A stretch of 64,000 bases of DNA from positions 45,749,295 through 45,813,294 of the forward strand of contig CM055873.1 in NCBI GenBank assembly GCA_029582165.1. The letters are read 5' to 3'. The notes beneath the pieces are model-generated. The model was not told the origin of the DNA. It was given only the letters and a program-made list of their open reading frames with translations, and searched no databases. Both the position numbers and the translations under genes were made by a program. This DNA comes from Portulaca oleracea (lineage: Eukaryota > Streptophyta > Magnoliopsida > Caryophyllales > Portulacaceae). Positions 1 to 10,171 of the stretch are shown here, piece by piece (position 1 is the first letter of the stretch; the number at the start of each line of letters is the position of its first letter).

Positions 1-209
1 ACCTTGCCCATAACCCTAAGTTTCTTGGGGAAGTCCGATCCCTGGGGGATAAATATTTGTCATGTCAAATTGTATGCATATTTCAATCATATTTCTTCAT
101 TTCAAGTTGAAGGGAAAAGGGTACAAACTACTACATGCACAACCCAATTAAATTGCTACTACCTCAGTAACTCACATGCACGGGCGCACGCGCGCGCCCA
201 CACACACAC

Positions 210-274
<65 letters not shown>
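210..274. repeat. (AG)n microsatellite
   Basis: A nearly pure AG run lies just inside the intron after the exon 2 donor of the folate transporter. Read on the minus strand it is a CT-rich tract. It makes artificial Glu/Arg and Ser/Leu reading frames on the two strands. Confidence 0.95.
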
Positions 275-276
<2 letters not shown>

Positions 277-284
277 AAACACAC

Positions 285-2886
285 CTCTGCTGGATCAAGA
301 TGCAAATCATCTTTCAAGTAAAAACTCACAGCAAGCCTAGAGAGGCCTAAAACACCCTGGACAAAATAGACCATGGCAACAGCAATTGTGTCTGGTGACA
401 TATCCACTCCAAAGCATCTCATGAAGCTTGTAGAAGCACCCTTCCGACGAAAGAAAGCTTTACTTGAAGACCGTGAATCCTCAACATCAGCAGTCAATAT
501 TTCTCCTTCTCTTGAATCTAGACCAAGGATAATCAGAGACATTTAGAGAGAGACACGGGATGACTACAAGGATACTCATCGTTGCTTTATTCCCTTAAGT
601 CTCAATAAATCAATACTACTTGAAACCTATGTATTGTCCCCCCCCCCCCCCCCCAAAAGAAAGAACTTGTCATTTTTTACTTGTCCAAGATAAAGCTTAG
701 TTTTGTTTTTCTTTTCTTCATTTTAGTTTTATTGGTGTTAGGGGGTGTTCCTTCACTTGACTACCTCCCTTCTTGAAGACTAGACCATAGAAATGATTGA
801 GTACATGTAAACATTTTCACCCTGACAGGCAGTATAAGAAACTCGATTTGCTGGGCTTGGCATCTCAAAATAAAAACTTCAAAAGAATCTGGTCGTATTC
901 AACAAACTACTTCTGTTGGGGCCACACAGCCGGGCCACATAGTCTTCCAAAACTAGAGTCAGAATATAAATTTTACTATGAATCTATGAAGCATGTACAC
1001 TTGGCATGGGTGCCACGTCTCTTATTGGACACCAACACTAGCATGCCATGGACACAATAGCAAACTAAAAAATAGAACTAAAACACATGCACGCCCCTTG
1101 TACAACACCTATGTTGCATGCATAGGGACAATCATATCATATATGAATAACCAAAGTTGTGAGATGTTCTTTTGTTTTATTATTTATAGATGTACCAAAT
1201 TATGTAATTAATATACTCCACATTTGAAGGAGATCTATTGTTTATGGCTGAATATCATTCGTTTCTGTGAAGTATATAGGAGGTTGTGAGGGCAATTGTT
1301 AGAGCTGCCATTGTTAGTTTCTGTCTGTTACAGTTTGTTATTTTCCCTCTCTTTATTGTTAGCCTTGGTATGCGGCTGTATATATATATCCTTCCTTGGG
1401 ATATTTCATGTATGAGATATTGATATACATCAGAGCCGAAAGGTTCTTCTTCCAAATTCTGATTACATCAGTTCTCTATAGTCTTCATCCTCTTTCTATG
1501 GCGACTAGAGAGAACATTTACAATGATGATCCATTGTTCTTGCAAGCATCGGATCATCCTGGTATGCAATTGATCAACGTCAAGCTTAATGGAGCCAATT
1601 ACCAGCATTGGAGCAGAGCTATGCAGATGGCATTGAGGAGCAAGAACAAGCTGGGGTTCTTGGATGGCAAATGTGCTAAAACCGTAGCAAGTGCTACGTG
1701 TGTTTGACAACTTGATGGAGAGAGAGCATCATAAAAAAGTTTACCTAATTTTCTACATCCCATTTTGGCCCTTCTCCATTTCCAGAAAATGACATTTCAT
1801 TTTCCTGTACTTTCTCATCAGAAACAGGCTTGAAGTTCCCCAGTATTTTCTAATTCATCCGATGAGGTTCAACTTTCAAGCAATCAATAGGGGATATCAA
1901 AAGTATTTGTCAAATAAGAGAATCAAACCCTGTGAACATATTTGCATTCTGCAGAGGTGTGCAAACCCCCCCCCCCCTTTTTCCCCATTTTTTCTGTTCA
2001 TTGTTCCTTGCACAGTCATAGCTGACAAAAGCTCAAGCCATCAATAAGGGATCGAAAATTTTACTTGTAGTGACTAGGGATTAAAAATTAAAAGGCATTC
2101 CAAAAAGATAAGGATGGTGATATGTGGAGTGTGCTAGGATCCATAAACACTAGACATGAGCAAGGATGAGAGTTCAAAGTGTTCGTTATAGTTGATAATT
2201 CGATGCCCAAATCTAGTCCATCTCAAAACAGATGTACAACATCTTGAAACATCCAATCAAAAAAACTTCTTTCAGAGGGTTTCCCAGAGATCAAGCTCAA
2301 TTCCTCCCCAAGTCATATCCATTGTTCTTCCATACCACATTACCACCACCAAAACTTCCAGATACCAATTACAATCAATAACTAGTAACTAATTATTTCA
2401 AAACCACTACACCACCATACGAACCAAACTGCACCTAAGTGAGACACAAATCATTATCATCATCGCCATCCACATCATTAAGCTCATACATTAGCATACA
2501 AAAGCAATCATTCAATGGCATTAACCTAAATTAAGCGCCAAGCTGATCATTGTCGCCATCAAACAACAAATATATCCTTTAGCTTTACAGATTAGCATAA
2601 TAAGCTGCAATTCAACGACAAAAACCTAAAATTAAGCGAAATACGACCAGAATTGAGCTCAAATGAAAGCGCACTCACCATTAGCAGAAGCCAAAAATGG
2701 CTCGCGACGGACAGAGGCCGGCGCCGGAGCGGGGGACGGCATGAGGACCTCCGGCGGCTTCCGGCGAAGTTTCCGGCGAGATGATTTGCGAAGGCGGGCA
2801 GAAACCGGGCGAATCTGAGTGTGGGAAGCGGCAAGAGAGAGAAAGAGAGGAGGAAGTTTCGAAGGGAGAATTAAGGGGGTTAACAT
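285..2886 (-). CDS. Plastid folate-biopterin transporter (BT1/FBT family), 5' part only
   Basis: Two exons are visible, 2886..2679 and 517..285, and the gene continues past the left edge. Exon 1 begins at an ATG and encodes a basic, Ser/Arg/Pro-rich stretch of about 69 residues that looks like a plastid transit peptide; it ends at a strong donor (AATG|GTGAGT) in phase 1. Exon 2 starts after CTTGGTCTAG in the matching phase and holds the signature [19 protein letters not shown] followed by DDLHLDPAE, typical of the first helix region of plant folate-biopterin transporters (major facilitator-like, 12 helices). The exon 2 donor (GAG|GTGTG) is followed directly by a CT/AG microsatellite. The family moves folates or pterins across the plastid envelope. 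Family call is strong; joining exon 1 to exon 2 across a 2.16-kb intron is inferred from phase and the transit-peptide logic. Confidence 0.75.
638..654. repeat. Poly-C tract
   Basis: An uninterrupted C homopolymer in the folate transporter intron, prone to length error in sequencing. Similar but shorter tracts occur near 1967 and 61233. Confidence 0.8.
1240..1695 (+). mobile_element. Ty1-Copia retrotransposon fragment (LTR end, primer site, start of gag)
   Basis: A gag-like start at 1498 encodes, in order, a [13 protein letters not shown] segment and [20 protein letters not shown], the N-terminal pattern of plant Copia gag (UBN2/Retrotran_gag_3 type). About 60 bases upstream, at 1425-1437, ATCAGAGCC resembles the 3' part of an initiator-Met tRNA primer site (TGGTATCAGAGCC). 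The sequence before it is probably LTR. The reading frame breaks after the FLDGK motif and nothing further of pol is seen, so this is a short dead remnant. It sits in the intron of the oppositely oriented folate transporter. Confidence 0.65.
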
Positions 2887-3397
2887 GGACGTTTAATAGT
2901 GACCTAATTAAATAGTAATCCGTTGATTTTGAATAATTTAATTCAAGATTTTGTACCTGTTCTTTAAGTTCACTACCCAGGAAAGATGATGAACTACCTG
3001 TGTGTCTATCTATATGTATCTATGGCTACTTCAGCATCAGAAAAAGGAAAACGGATGAAGGAAAAAGAATATTTATACACACAATATAAATCAATTGGGA
3101 GAAAAATAGAAAACTTCCTATCATCCATCATTTTTTTTTTAGAGCAAGTACAATAGAATTTTTATCGAATGAAAGTCCACTCTTTTTATATCATCCGTTA
3201 TTTATATTTCTAAAACTCTTTTATTTTTTATATGATAATGAAAATTCAATTCTACATTTTTATTTGAAAATGTCTATTTATGGGCCATAAAAAAAGTCTA
3301 TTTATGGAGCACGTTTTATACTAATTATACAGGATTTGTAAAGTTTAGTAGTAGATGGTAGGTATAACTAATGTTATAGGACTTGAGTAGGGGTAAT
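2887..3397. other. Upstream region of the folate transporter, no gene seen
   Basis: An AT-rich spacer between the transporter start and the Cassandra-type LTR. It should contain the transporter promoter (reading leftwards), but no confident core element was picked out. Confidence 0.5.
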
Positions 3398-3689
3398 TGT
3401 AACACCTCGGATATATGGATAAAGTATGACTTAAGAATATTGAAATGACTGCTTATATCACCAGGGTATATATTTTTTTAAGGTAGCTCATATGTTGGGA
3501 ACTCCTCAGTTAAACATGTTTGGCTAGGAGTAGTATTAGGATGGGTGACCTCATGCGAAGTTTTCCCATACAACGTGTAAGCAGGAACGAAATATGCTAA
3601 AAAGACTCGTGATGATTTGTGGGTCAGTCAGCGACCCTTCAACCAGTTATAAGTAATGTCCGTGATCTGAGATGGGGCGAGGCGTTACA
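3398..3689 (+). mobile_element. Cassandra-type TRIM solo LTR carrying a 5S rRNA-like segment
   Basis: The 292-bp unit is bounded by inverted ends TGTAACACCTC and GAGGCGTTACA. Inside, about 3495-3577, lies a clear relative of 5S rRNA: GGGAACTCCTCAGTTAAACA (box A region), then TAGTATTAGGATGGGTGACC (intermediate element and box C start) and a GAAG segment. Cassandra TRIM retrotransposons are known for a 5S-derived Pol III promoter inside their LTRs. Only one LTR is present and no internal domain is seen, so a solo LTR is likely. A clean 5-bp target duplication was not found. Confidence 0.75.
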
Positions 3690-3807
3690 TAAACTTTTAT
3701 CCAATTATTTTTTATATAAATTTTTCACGCTAGTCTCAAAAGGCAAAAATTAGAAGGCCCACAAATGTGTCCTCCATCAGGAGTCATGACCATCATCGAG
3801 AGTAAAA

Positions 3808-4415
3808 ATTAAGGATGACAATAGGTCAGGTTCGAGGCAGGATAGCCGTACTCTTACCTTACCCATATTTAGTGTGTATAAAATATGAGTATCCTTGCTA
3901 TTACTCATCGAGTAGTGCGGGTATAACATGTATTATTTAGGTATAATTGAAGATTAAATTATACAACAAGTTTTATACACATATGTACAAATTAACGAGT
4001 TATTTTTCAGATATAATCACATTAGCGATTAAAAGAAATATTATATGAAGATTTCTATTAGAAAGAGGGAAATTGGACAACTATCATACCAAAATACATT
4101 TAATATGTTAATATATCCGCCTTTACCCGGTCTGGAAAAAATGGGTATGGATGATAAAATTTTAGAGAATATCATAGTTACAAAACTCAACAAATTAACT
4201 ATAAACGCAAATGTTAATATATATATCCGGAGCCCAATATGAATAATTAACGATAATTTTTTTGTTTTTTAAATATTCGGGAATGGTCGGGTTTGGGTAG
4301 GATATCTGTCGAGTAGAGATGAATACCCATTGGACTGCTCTTATCCATTTTTCTAAAATTTATTACCCATACTCTAGCGGATCGGATAAAGGTTGGTACT
4401 GCATGTTCAAGTTTT
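3808..4415. repeat. Dispersed repeat rich in GGGT/ACCC motifs
   Basis: This stretch contains segments such as AATACCCATTGG...TTATCCATTTTTCTAAAATTT that recur in related form at 21545-21665 (AATACCCATTAGGCC, TTTACCCATTTTTGCTAAAATTA). Two related copies in one window suggest an old dispersed element. No open gene is seen. Confidence 0.4.
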
Positions 4416-5039
4416 AAGAGCATCTTCAACGGCGATAATAAGGCTGAGATGGCGGTGACATGTCGCCGACGAGGTCGAGCGAGGTCGAGGTTGGGGTTGC
4501 AGCGTCGAGGGCGAGGCTGGGGGCAGAGCTTATCTCGAGATTCTCCTCACGAGGCGAGGTAGAAGGAGAGTCCTCGCAGGGTTTTTCTTTCTTTTATTTT
4601 GAGTAAAATTAGCCAAAACGACGTCGATTTGAGAGAAACTGGGTAGATGTGTGGGCACGCGTGAGATAGGCTTGGGAAAATGGAGCTGGGAGGATGGAGA
4701 TGTGTGGGCATGCTTAATGCATTTCTGGTTAAATGTGTTAGTGTTTTATGAAGTTGGGTCCCTTTTCTCTATTTCATGCTAATTCACTCAACCTTTCATT
4801 TGCCCACAAAATCTTCATCACTTTCTTTTCTACATACTACAAGTGAATGGTTTTATGAGATTATATTGACAGATATATACATTTAGATTTACCTGGAACG
4901 TTGATTGGGAACCATTTTCAAGTAACCATTCGTCTAGAAGGGTCGCAGGGGTCTAGCTGTCGCCGATTGAGTGACGACGGTGGTGGCAACAACATGGTTT
5001 GGCAACAACATGGTTTTTTGAGATGAGAACCGAGGGATG
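4416..5039. other. Spacer with a GC-rich patch, no gene recognised
   Basis: Positions 4430-4560 are clearly richer in GC (GGCGGTGACATGTCGCCGAC and several GAGGTCGAG repeats) than the surroundings. No convincing reading frame was found. Confidence 0.4.
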
Positions 5040-5206
5040 AGCGTAAAGTTGAAGATGGTACACTGAGACAAACACCCATTGGAGATTTGGAGATGGTGTT
5101 ACGGATTATAGAGACTTTCAATCAGATGCAGACAAACGTAAAGAAGATGGGAATGGCTGGAATAGAGGATAGTGACAAACCTAAACAAGGAAATGAAAGC
5201 ACCTAA
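5028..5206 (+). pseudogene. Unrecognised C-terminal gene fragment
   Basis: From about 5028 to a TAA at 5204-5206 one frame stays open for some 58 codons and reads like genuine protein: it includes EDGTLRQTPIGDLEMVL, then a helical IIETFNQMQTNVKKMGM and an acidic/polar tail. There is a stop just before this stretch and no exon structure around it. It is followed by an AGA trinucleotide run at 5212-5237. It may be the tail of a captured or retro-copied gene. The family was not recognised. Confidence 0.3.
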
Positions 5207-5211
5207 TAGGG

Positions 5212-5237
5212 AGAAGAAGAAGAAGAAGAAGAAGAAG
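5212..5237. repeat. (AGA)n microsatellite
   Basis: A run of AGA/GAA triplets at the end of the putative gene fragment. Confidence 0.85.
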
Positions 5238-6703
5238 AACACAATTGTCCCACTTATGCTCTGAGTCATTGTTCGGTTGTAATTTTTGTGGTTTTAAGTA
5301 AGGATTGTCGATCTCAGGGATGGGTGTGAGGCTTGATTAAGGGTAATCGGTTTGTGGAAAGGGGGTTTTCTCACAATGCGGAAAGCAATAAATAATGTAA
5401 AGAAAGCAATTAAAAGAAAGCAATAAAGAAAGCAATTAAAAGGCATGAATGAAGACAATGAATGAACAATGAAATTGGGAATGAGAAATTATACCTTTGA
5501 TGACCAATCTTCAATAAACCTTCAATCTACACTTGAATTTCCCCCGAATAAACAAGAAATTGTGGTTTGGATTACCAAGAATCCCCCCAAATTCTCACTA
5601 GTAAGTAGAATTGGAGTTCCTTGACCCTCCTCCCCACTAAAAATGGAGTTGATTGTGGCTAACACTATAAAGCTTGGAAAACAAGTCAACAATGGAGATT
5701 AGAGAGAGAGAAGAGAGAAGAGAGAGAAAGCTTGTAAAACTTTAATGGAAACTTGCTTGAATTGAGAAAGCTTGAGAAAGTTTGAATACAAATGCTAGAA
5801 ATCAATGAAAGCTTGAAGAACAATGAAGAACAATTGAAAACTTGAAGAACAATTAAGAGAGATTAAAGCAAATAAAGGAAAGCAATTAAATCTAATTCTA
5901 CTCCTAAACTACCTAGGCTAATTGATTATTTAGATTAATACAAGTGGGTATTTATAGAAGAAGGAAAAATACAACCCCAAAACCTTAGAACAATCGCAGC
6001 ACGCGCGTCTGCAGACAGTGTGGCTCGGGCGAGCAGAAATTTGGCTCGGGCGAGCAAGCGTTCTGGCTGGTGTTTTTGTTGCTCCAGAACCCTTGCTCGG
6101 GCGAGCAGAAATTTGGCTCGGGCGAGCAAGCGCTCAGGCGCTTTCCTGCCGACTTCAAACACGCATAACTTCTTCATCCGAACTCCGTTTTAGGCCCGTA
6201 AGATATCGATGGAAAGCTCTTGGTGTGTACTTTAAGCTCCCAAAATTTCAGAGCCATCGGAGTTGTAACGAAGGAGTTATGACCCAAAGGGTGAAGGCAC
6301 ACGTATTTCAAACCTTTAAGTTTGTAGTTTCCTGTTGCGCCAATCTTGATATGGAATTTCCGACTTCGGTTTCGCCTCGGCTCGGCAGGTTGACTTGGTT
6401 TGACTCGGATCTCGGCTCGGGTTGACTTGGTTTGACTCGGGTCTCAAGGTTGACTTGGTTTGACTCGGGAAATAGCTCGGGATTCCCTAAAAACCTTCAA
6501 TTAAGCCCAAACTTCTTCTAACTCCTTATTTTCCTACAAAACACCAAATCATTATATCTAATATATAAATAGGGTTAAATCAAGCAAATATACCTTATAA
6601 AAGAGAAGAAATTCGGCTCGAAACGAGGCCGAACAGTCATTAAGTAAGTAGACAAGCACCCTGCAAAACAAAATTTTTCACAACACACCTCTTACTCTCT
6701 TTT
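5238..6703. repeat. Repeat-derived region with duplicated GCTCGGGCGAGC palindromes
   Basis: No gene is seen. The left part is full of GAAAGCAATAAA/GCAATTAAAAG variants (5390-5480) and AGAG runs (5700-5730). At 6022-6061 and 6094-6133 a 40-bp segment containing two GCTCGGGCGAGC palindromes separated by AGAAATTTG occurs twice, nearly identical. Around 6370-6480, CTCGG/GACTTGGTTTGACTCGG motifs repeat. The style resembles the untranslated or LTR sequence of a large retrotransposon, but no coding domain supports that. Confidence 0.4.
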
Positions 6704-7110
6704 CACTACAACAAAACAGACCTAAGGCGACCGTTACTATCGGTCGCTAAATGGCGTTATCAGTCGCTGCGGAGTACGGGCGACCGATATTAGCGACCGA
6801 TACGTATCGGTCGTTGCATATCCGTCGTGTAGCGAACTGAGCGACCGATACGTATCGGTCGCCATACTTGCGACCGATAATAGGATTAGCGACCGATACG
6901 TATCAGTCGCTAATTAGCGACCGATACAGTATCGGTCGCTAGTTATCGGTCGCGCGCGTAGCGGCCGATACTATATCGCTCGCTGATTATCAATCGCGAA
7001 TTTAGCGACTGATACGATATCGGTCGCTATTTATCGGTCGCAAATTAGCGACAAATAACCAGCGACCGATATGTATCGGTCGCAGATTACAATTTAAATT
7101 TTTTTAAAAA
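6704..7110. repeat. Left subterminal repeat zone of the CACTA element
   Basis: GCGACCGATA and its complement TATCGGTCGC occur well over ten times. Several are head-to-head and fused into a 22-bp perfect palindrome (for example 6841-6862), with one-base variants at 6891-6912. These are candidate binding sites for the transposon's DNA-binding protein. Confidence 0.85.
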
Positions 7111-7162
7111 AAATTCTGGATTAAATCGAATAGGGCATAACCATACTGTATTTGTCGACATA

Positions 7163-7290
7163 TCGGTCGCTGCTATTATTATATTATCCATATCGGTCGC
7201 TGCTATTATTATATTATCCATATATATATATATATATGTATATACATATATATATCAATATATGTATATACATATATATATCAACCACTT
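7163..7290. repeat. 30-bp tandem duplication and TATATGTATATACATA repeats
   Basis: CATATCGGTCGCTGCTATTA followed by TTATATTATC is directly repeated, then comes a duplicated TATATGTATATACATATATA block. It lies inside the CACTA left end and shows local slippage. Confidence 0.7.
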
Positions 7291-7439
7291 AGTTTTTCCC
7301 CTGTATATTTCAAACATAACATACTAAACATATATAATATTAATGCATAACTAAAAGTTCATATATATATATATATAATAGCTAAAAGTTCATAACTAAA
7401 ATTCAATCTAAGTTTATAACTAAAACACAATTTAAAAGT

Positions 7440-7850
7440 GCATAAGTTCAAGGTTGGGGAGGGAATCATGGATCCCGATAAGTTCGAGATATTGAGATGG
7501 GACGAAGAACTACGCCTTGTTGTTGAGTTTGGTAAACTTGTGTCAATTGACTTTGAATCGTGAGATGGCGGATGTGTGGCGTGAGTTGATCCCGCATAAT
7601 AGCATCGTGGGCGGAGTTGCGCAGGATGCCTCGAATAAGAAGAAGCGCCACGAGTGCGGGGTGGAGTATCATAGAAGTGCGAGGTCGCACTCCCAAGACC
7701 ATAGACGACATGGTCTTTGGGTTTGTACCCCGCGATTGCAAGTACAACTCCCTAGCCGGGAGTTCTCATTATGCCACGCTCACACTTTTGGCGAAAAGTT
7801 GCTGCGATCATTCATACATAAGTAGCGAAAAGTTGCTGCAATCATTCATA
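7440..7850. other. Possible transposon-borne coding remnant, not recognised
   Basis: This part has higher GC and codon-like texture than its flanks, with open stretches on both strands, but each is interrupted and no domain was recognised. It may be the far end of the second CACTA gene or a captured fragment. Confidence 0.25.
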
Positions 7851-7854
7851 CAAT

Positions 7855-9005
7855 CCAAACACAACCTAAACTATTCACGGCCACGCGGAGTTCAAATACA
7901 ATGCAAACACACATAACACATGCGGCCACACGCGGAGTTCAAATACAATGCAAACACAACCTAAACTATTCACGGCCACGCGGAGTTCAAATACAATCCA
8001 AACACAACCTAAACTATTCACGGCCACACGCCGGAGTTCAAATACAATCCAAACACAACCTAAACTATTCACGGCCACACGCCGGAGTTCAAATACAATG
8101 CAAACACACATAACACATGCACGGCCACACGCCGGAGTTCAAATACAATGCAAACACAACCTAAACTATTCACGGCCACACGCCGGAGTTCAAATACAAT
8201 CCAAACACAACCTAAACTATTCACGGCCACACGCCGGAGTTCAAATACAATCCAAACACAACCTAAACTATTCACGGCCACACGCCGGAGTTCAAATACA
8301 ATGCAAACACACATAACACATGCACGGCCACACGCCGGAGTTCAAATACAATGCAAACACGACCTAAACTATTCACGGCCACACGTCGGAGTTCAAATAC
8401 AATCCAAACACAACCTAAACTATTCACGGCCACACGCCGGAGTTCAAATACAATCCAAACACAACCTAAACTATTCACGGCCACACGCCGGAGTTCAAAT
8501 ACAATGCAAACACACATAACACATGCACGGCCACACGCCGGAGTTCAAATACAATGCAAACACAACCTAAACTATTCACGGCCACACGCCGGAGTTCAAA
8601 TACAATCCAAACACAACCTAAACTATTCACGGCCACACGCCGGAGTTCAAATACAATCCAAACACAACCTAAACTATTCACGGCCACACGCCGGAGTTCA
8701 AATACAATGCAAACACACATAACACATGCGGCCACACGGAGTTCAAATACAATGCAAACACAACCTAAACTATTCACGGCCACACGCCGGAGTTCAAATA
8801 CAATCCAAACACAACCTAAACTATTCACGGCCACACGCCGGAGTTCAAATACAATCCAAACACAACCTAAACTATTCACGGCCACACGCCGGAGTTCAAA
8901 TACAATGCAAACACACATAACACATGCACGACCACACGCCGGAGTTCATATACAATATATACACACATAAACATGCACGGCCACACGCCGGAGTTCAAAT
9001 ACAAC
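7855..9005. repeat. Minisatellite with 51-bp monomers in 203-bp higher-order units
   Basis: The monomer is about 51 bp: it runs CCAAACACAACCTAAACTAT, then TCACGGCCACACGCCGGAGT, then TCAAATACAAT. Three such monomers plus one 50-bp variant, in which ACACATAACACATGCACGG replaces the middle, make a 203-bp unit. The unit recurs with boundaries near 8113, 8316, 8519 and 8722. Copies differ by few bases, so the array is young. It lies inside the CACTA element downstream of its genes. The open frames on both strands are by-products of the repeat. Confidence 0.9.
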
Positions 9006-9035
9006 AAGTTTATGAATATGTTTAAATGAAACTTA

Positions 9036-9925
9036 CAGCAAGTGTGGCATCATGTTCAGAACTCCACTGCGGATTCCCCTCAGCATCTCGCCCACAATGA
9101 ATGTGAGCATGGACTTCAGACAGGGTCATGAATGTCCCCCCGGCCATCTACAAATTAAGATAGTAAATGCAAACAATTGTTTAGAAAGTTCGTGATTGTT
9201 AATGCATACATATAACTTTAATTTATTAATTGTGCCAATTTACGATTCACCTGCTTTTTGTAATAACTTGCCGCTGAAACCGAGCCCACCCGCGTTTTGC
9301 AATTGGCGGAGTTTTCGTTGTTCCTGTTTGCTTTGGCGGCATTGGACCGCCGAATGAACTCCTCAGTCTGGGATTCCGCATCTATTGCATCCCGCTGCTC
9401 ATCACTCATGTGAGGTACAGGGTCCGTCCTCTTCTTGGTCCTGACCTTGTACCTCGTATCAGAAGCCCGGTCGCACAATTTCGTGTGCCACCCACTGAAC
9501 ACATCTCTTGTAAATTCTTCATCCCAAACATAGTGGCGCTGTATAAAGTAATTTATTAGTGATTAGTTAAACGACTATTACATAAAAGAAAATTAATAGA
9601 CCCAATTTGCATAATTACTTACACAGAAATCCAACCACAAATCTGTTTTTTCTTGTTTGGACCACTGGGAAGCAGGCTTTGGATTTGGATGGCCACGAAG
9701 TTGCCCTCCAACAAACCGTGCTAAACGGGGATCGGCGAACCTATGCAATCGTTATGGAAAAACACAGCTAAAGTTATTAAGACCAATGATAAATCACTGT
9801 ACATATGATTTTATGTGATCATCTTACCAATCCTCCCCCCGTTCAAGTCGTATACGGTTGGGGTATAGAGCAGGGTCGATTGGAGCTGCATTTTGCCAAA
9901 CACTATGTGGTTGTCTCCCCCTAAT
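9036..9925 (-). pseudogene. CACTA second gene, Transposase_24 (Ptta/En/Spm)-like
   Basis: Minus-strand exon-like blocks lie at about 9925-9831 (ending RIRLERGEDW at a GT donor), 9740-9626 (RFADPRLARFVGGQ, then WSKQEKTDLWLDFC), 9540-9250 (VWDEEF, RSNAAKANRNNENSANCKTR) and 9156-9036 (TFMTLSEVHAHIHC). The N-A-K-x-N-R...K-T-R block is the pattern of plant Ptta/En/Spm-type transposon proteins, which bind subterminal repeats. Exact ends are uncertain and the C-terminal part was not found, so a complete gene cannot be claimed. The minisatellite lies just downstream. Confidence 0.5.
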
Positions 9926-9971
9926 ATAATAGTTAATATAAGGTAAAATCAAAACACAAGTTAGTTCCAAA

Positions 9972-9973
<2 letters not shown>

Positions 9974-10044
<71 letters not shown>
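9974..10044. repeat. (AT)n microsatellite
   Basis: An uninterrupted run of about 35 AT units between the two CACTA genes. Confidence 0.95.
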
Positions 10045-10046
<2 letters not shown>

Positions 10047-10171
10047 CTAAAATTGCATGTCTGAGTAGATTGCATTGGCTTCAACTGAGTACCTAAAAAA
10101 TATGAACCAAGTTGTGAATATAATAAAAGTTCAATGACTAGTAATGAATATTGACATGATAATAGAATTAA

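Noticed and set aside
4..321. Open frame with poly Arg-Glu
   Set aside because: Produced by the AG microsatellite; no other coding signal.
3495..3577. Functional 5S rRNA gene
   Set aside because: Diverged, incomplete at the 5' end and enclosed in LTR-like ends; it is a 5S-derived part of a retroelement.
7855..9005. Long overlapping open frames and a CRISPR-like look of repeats and spacers
   Set aside because: It is a tandem minisatellite with no unique spacers, in a plant genome; the frames on both strands are made by the repeat and have no domain.
9824..10084. Hydrophobic Tyr-Ile repeat protein
   Set aside because: Encoded by the (AT)n tract; only its C-terminal end belongs to a transposon exon.
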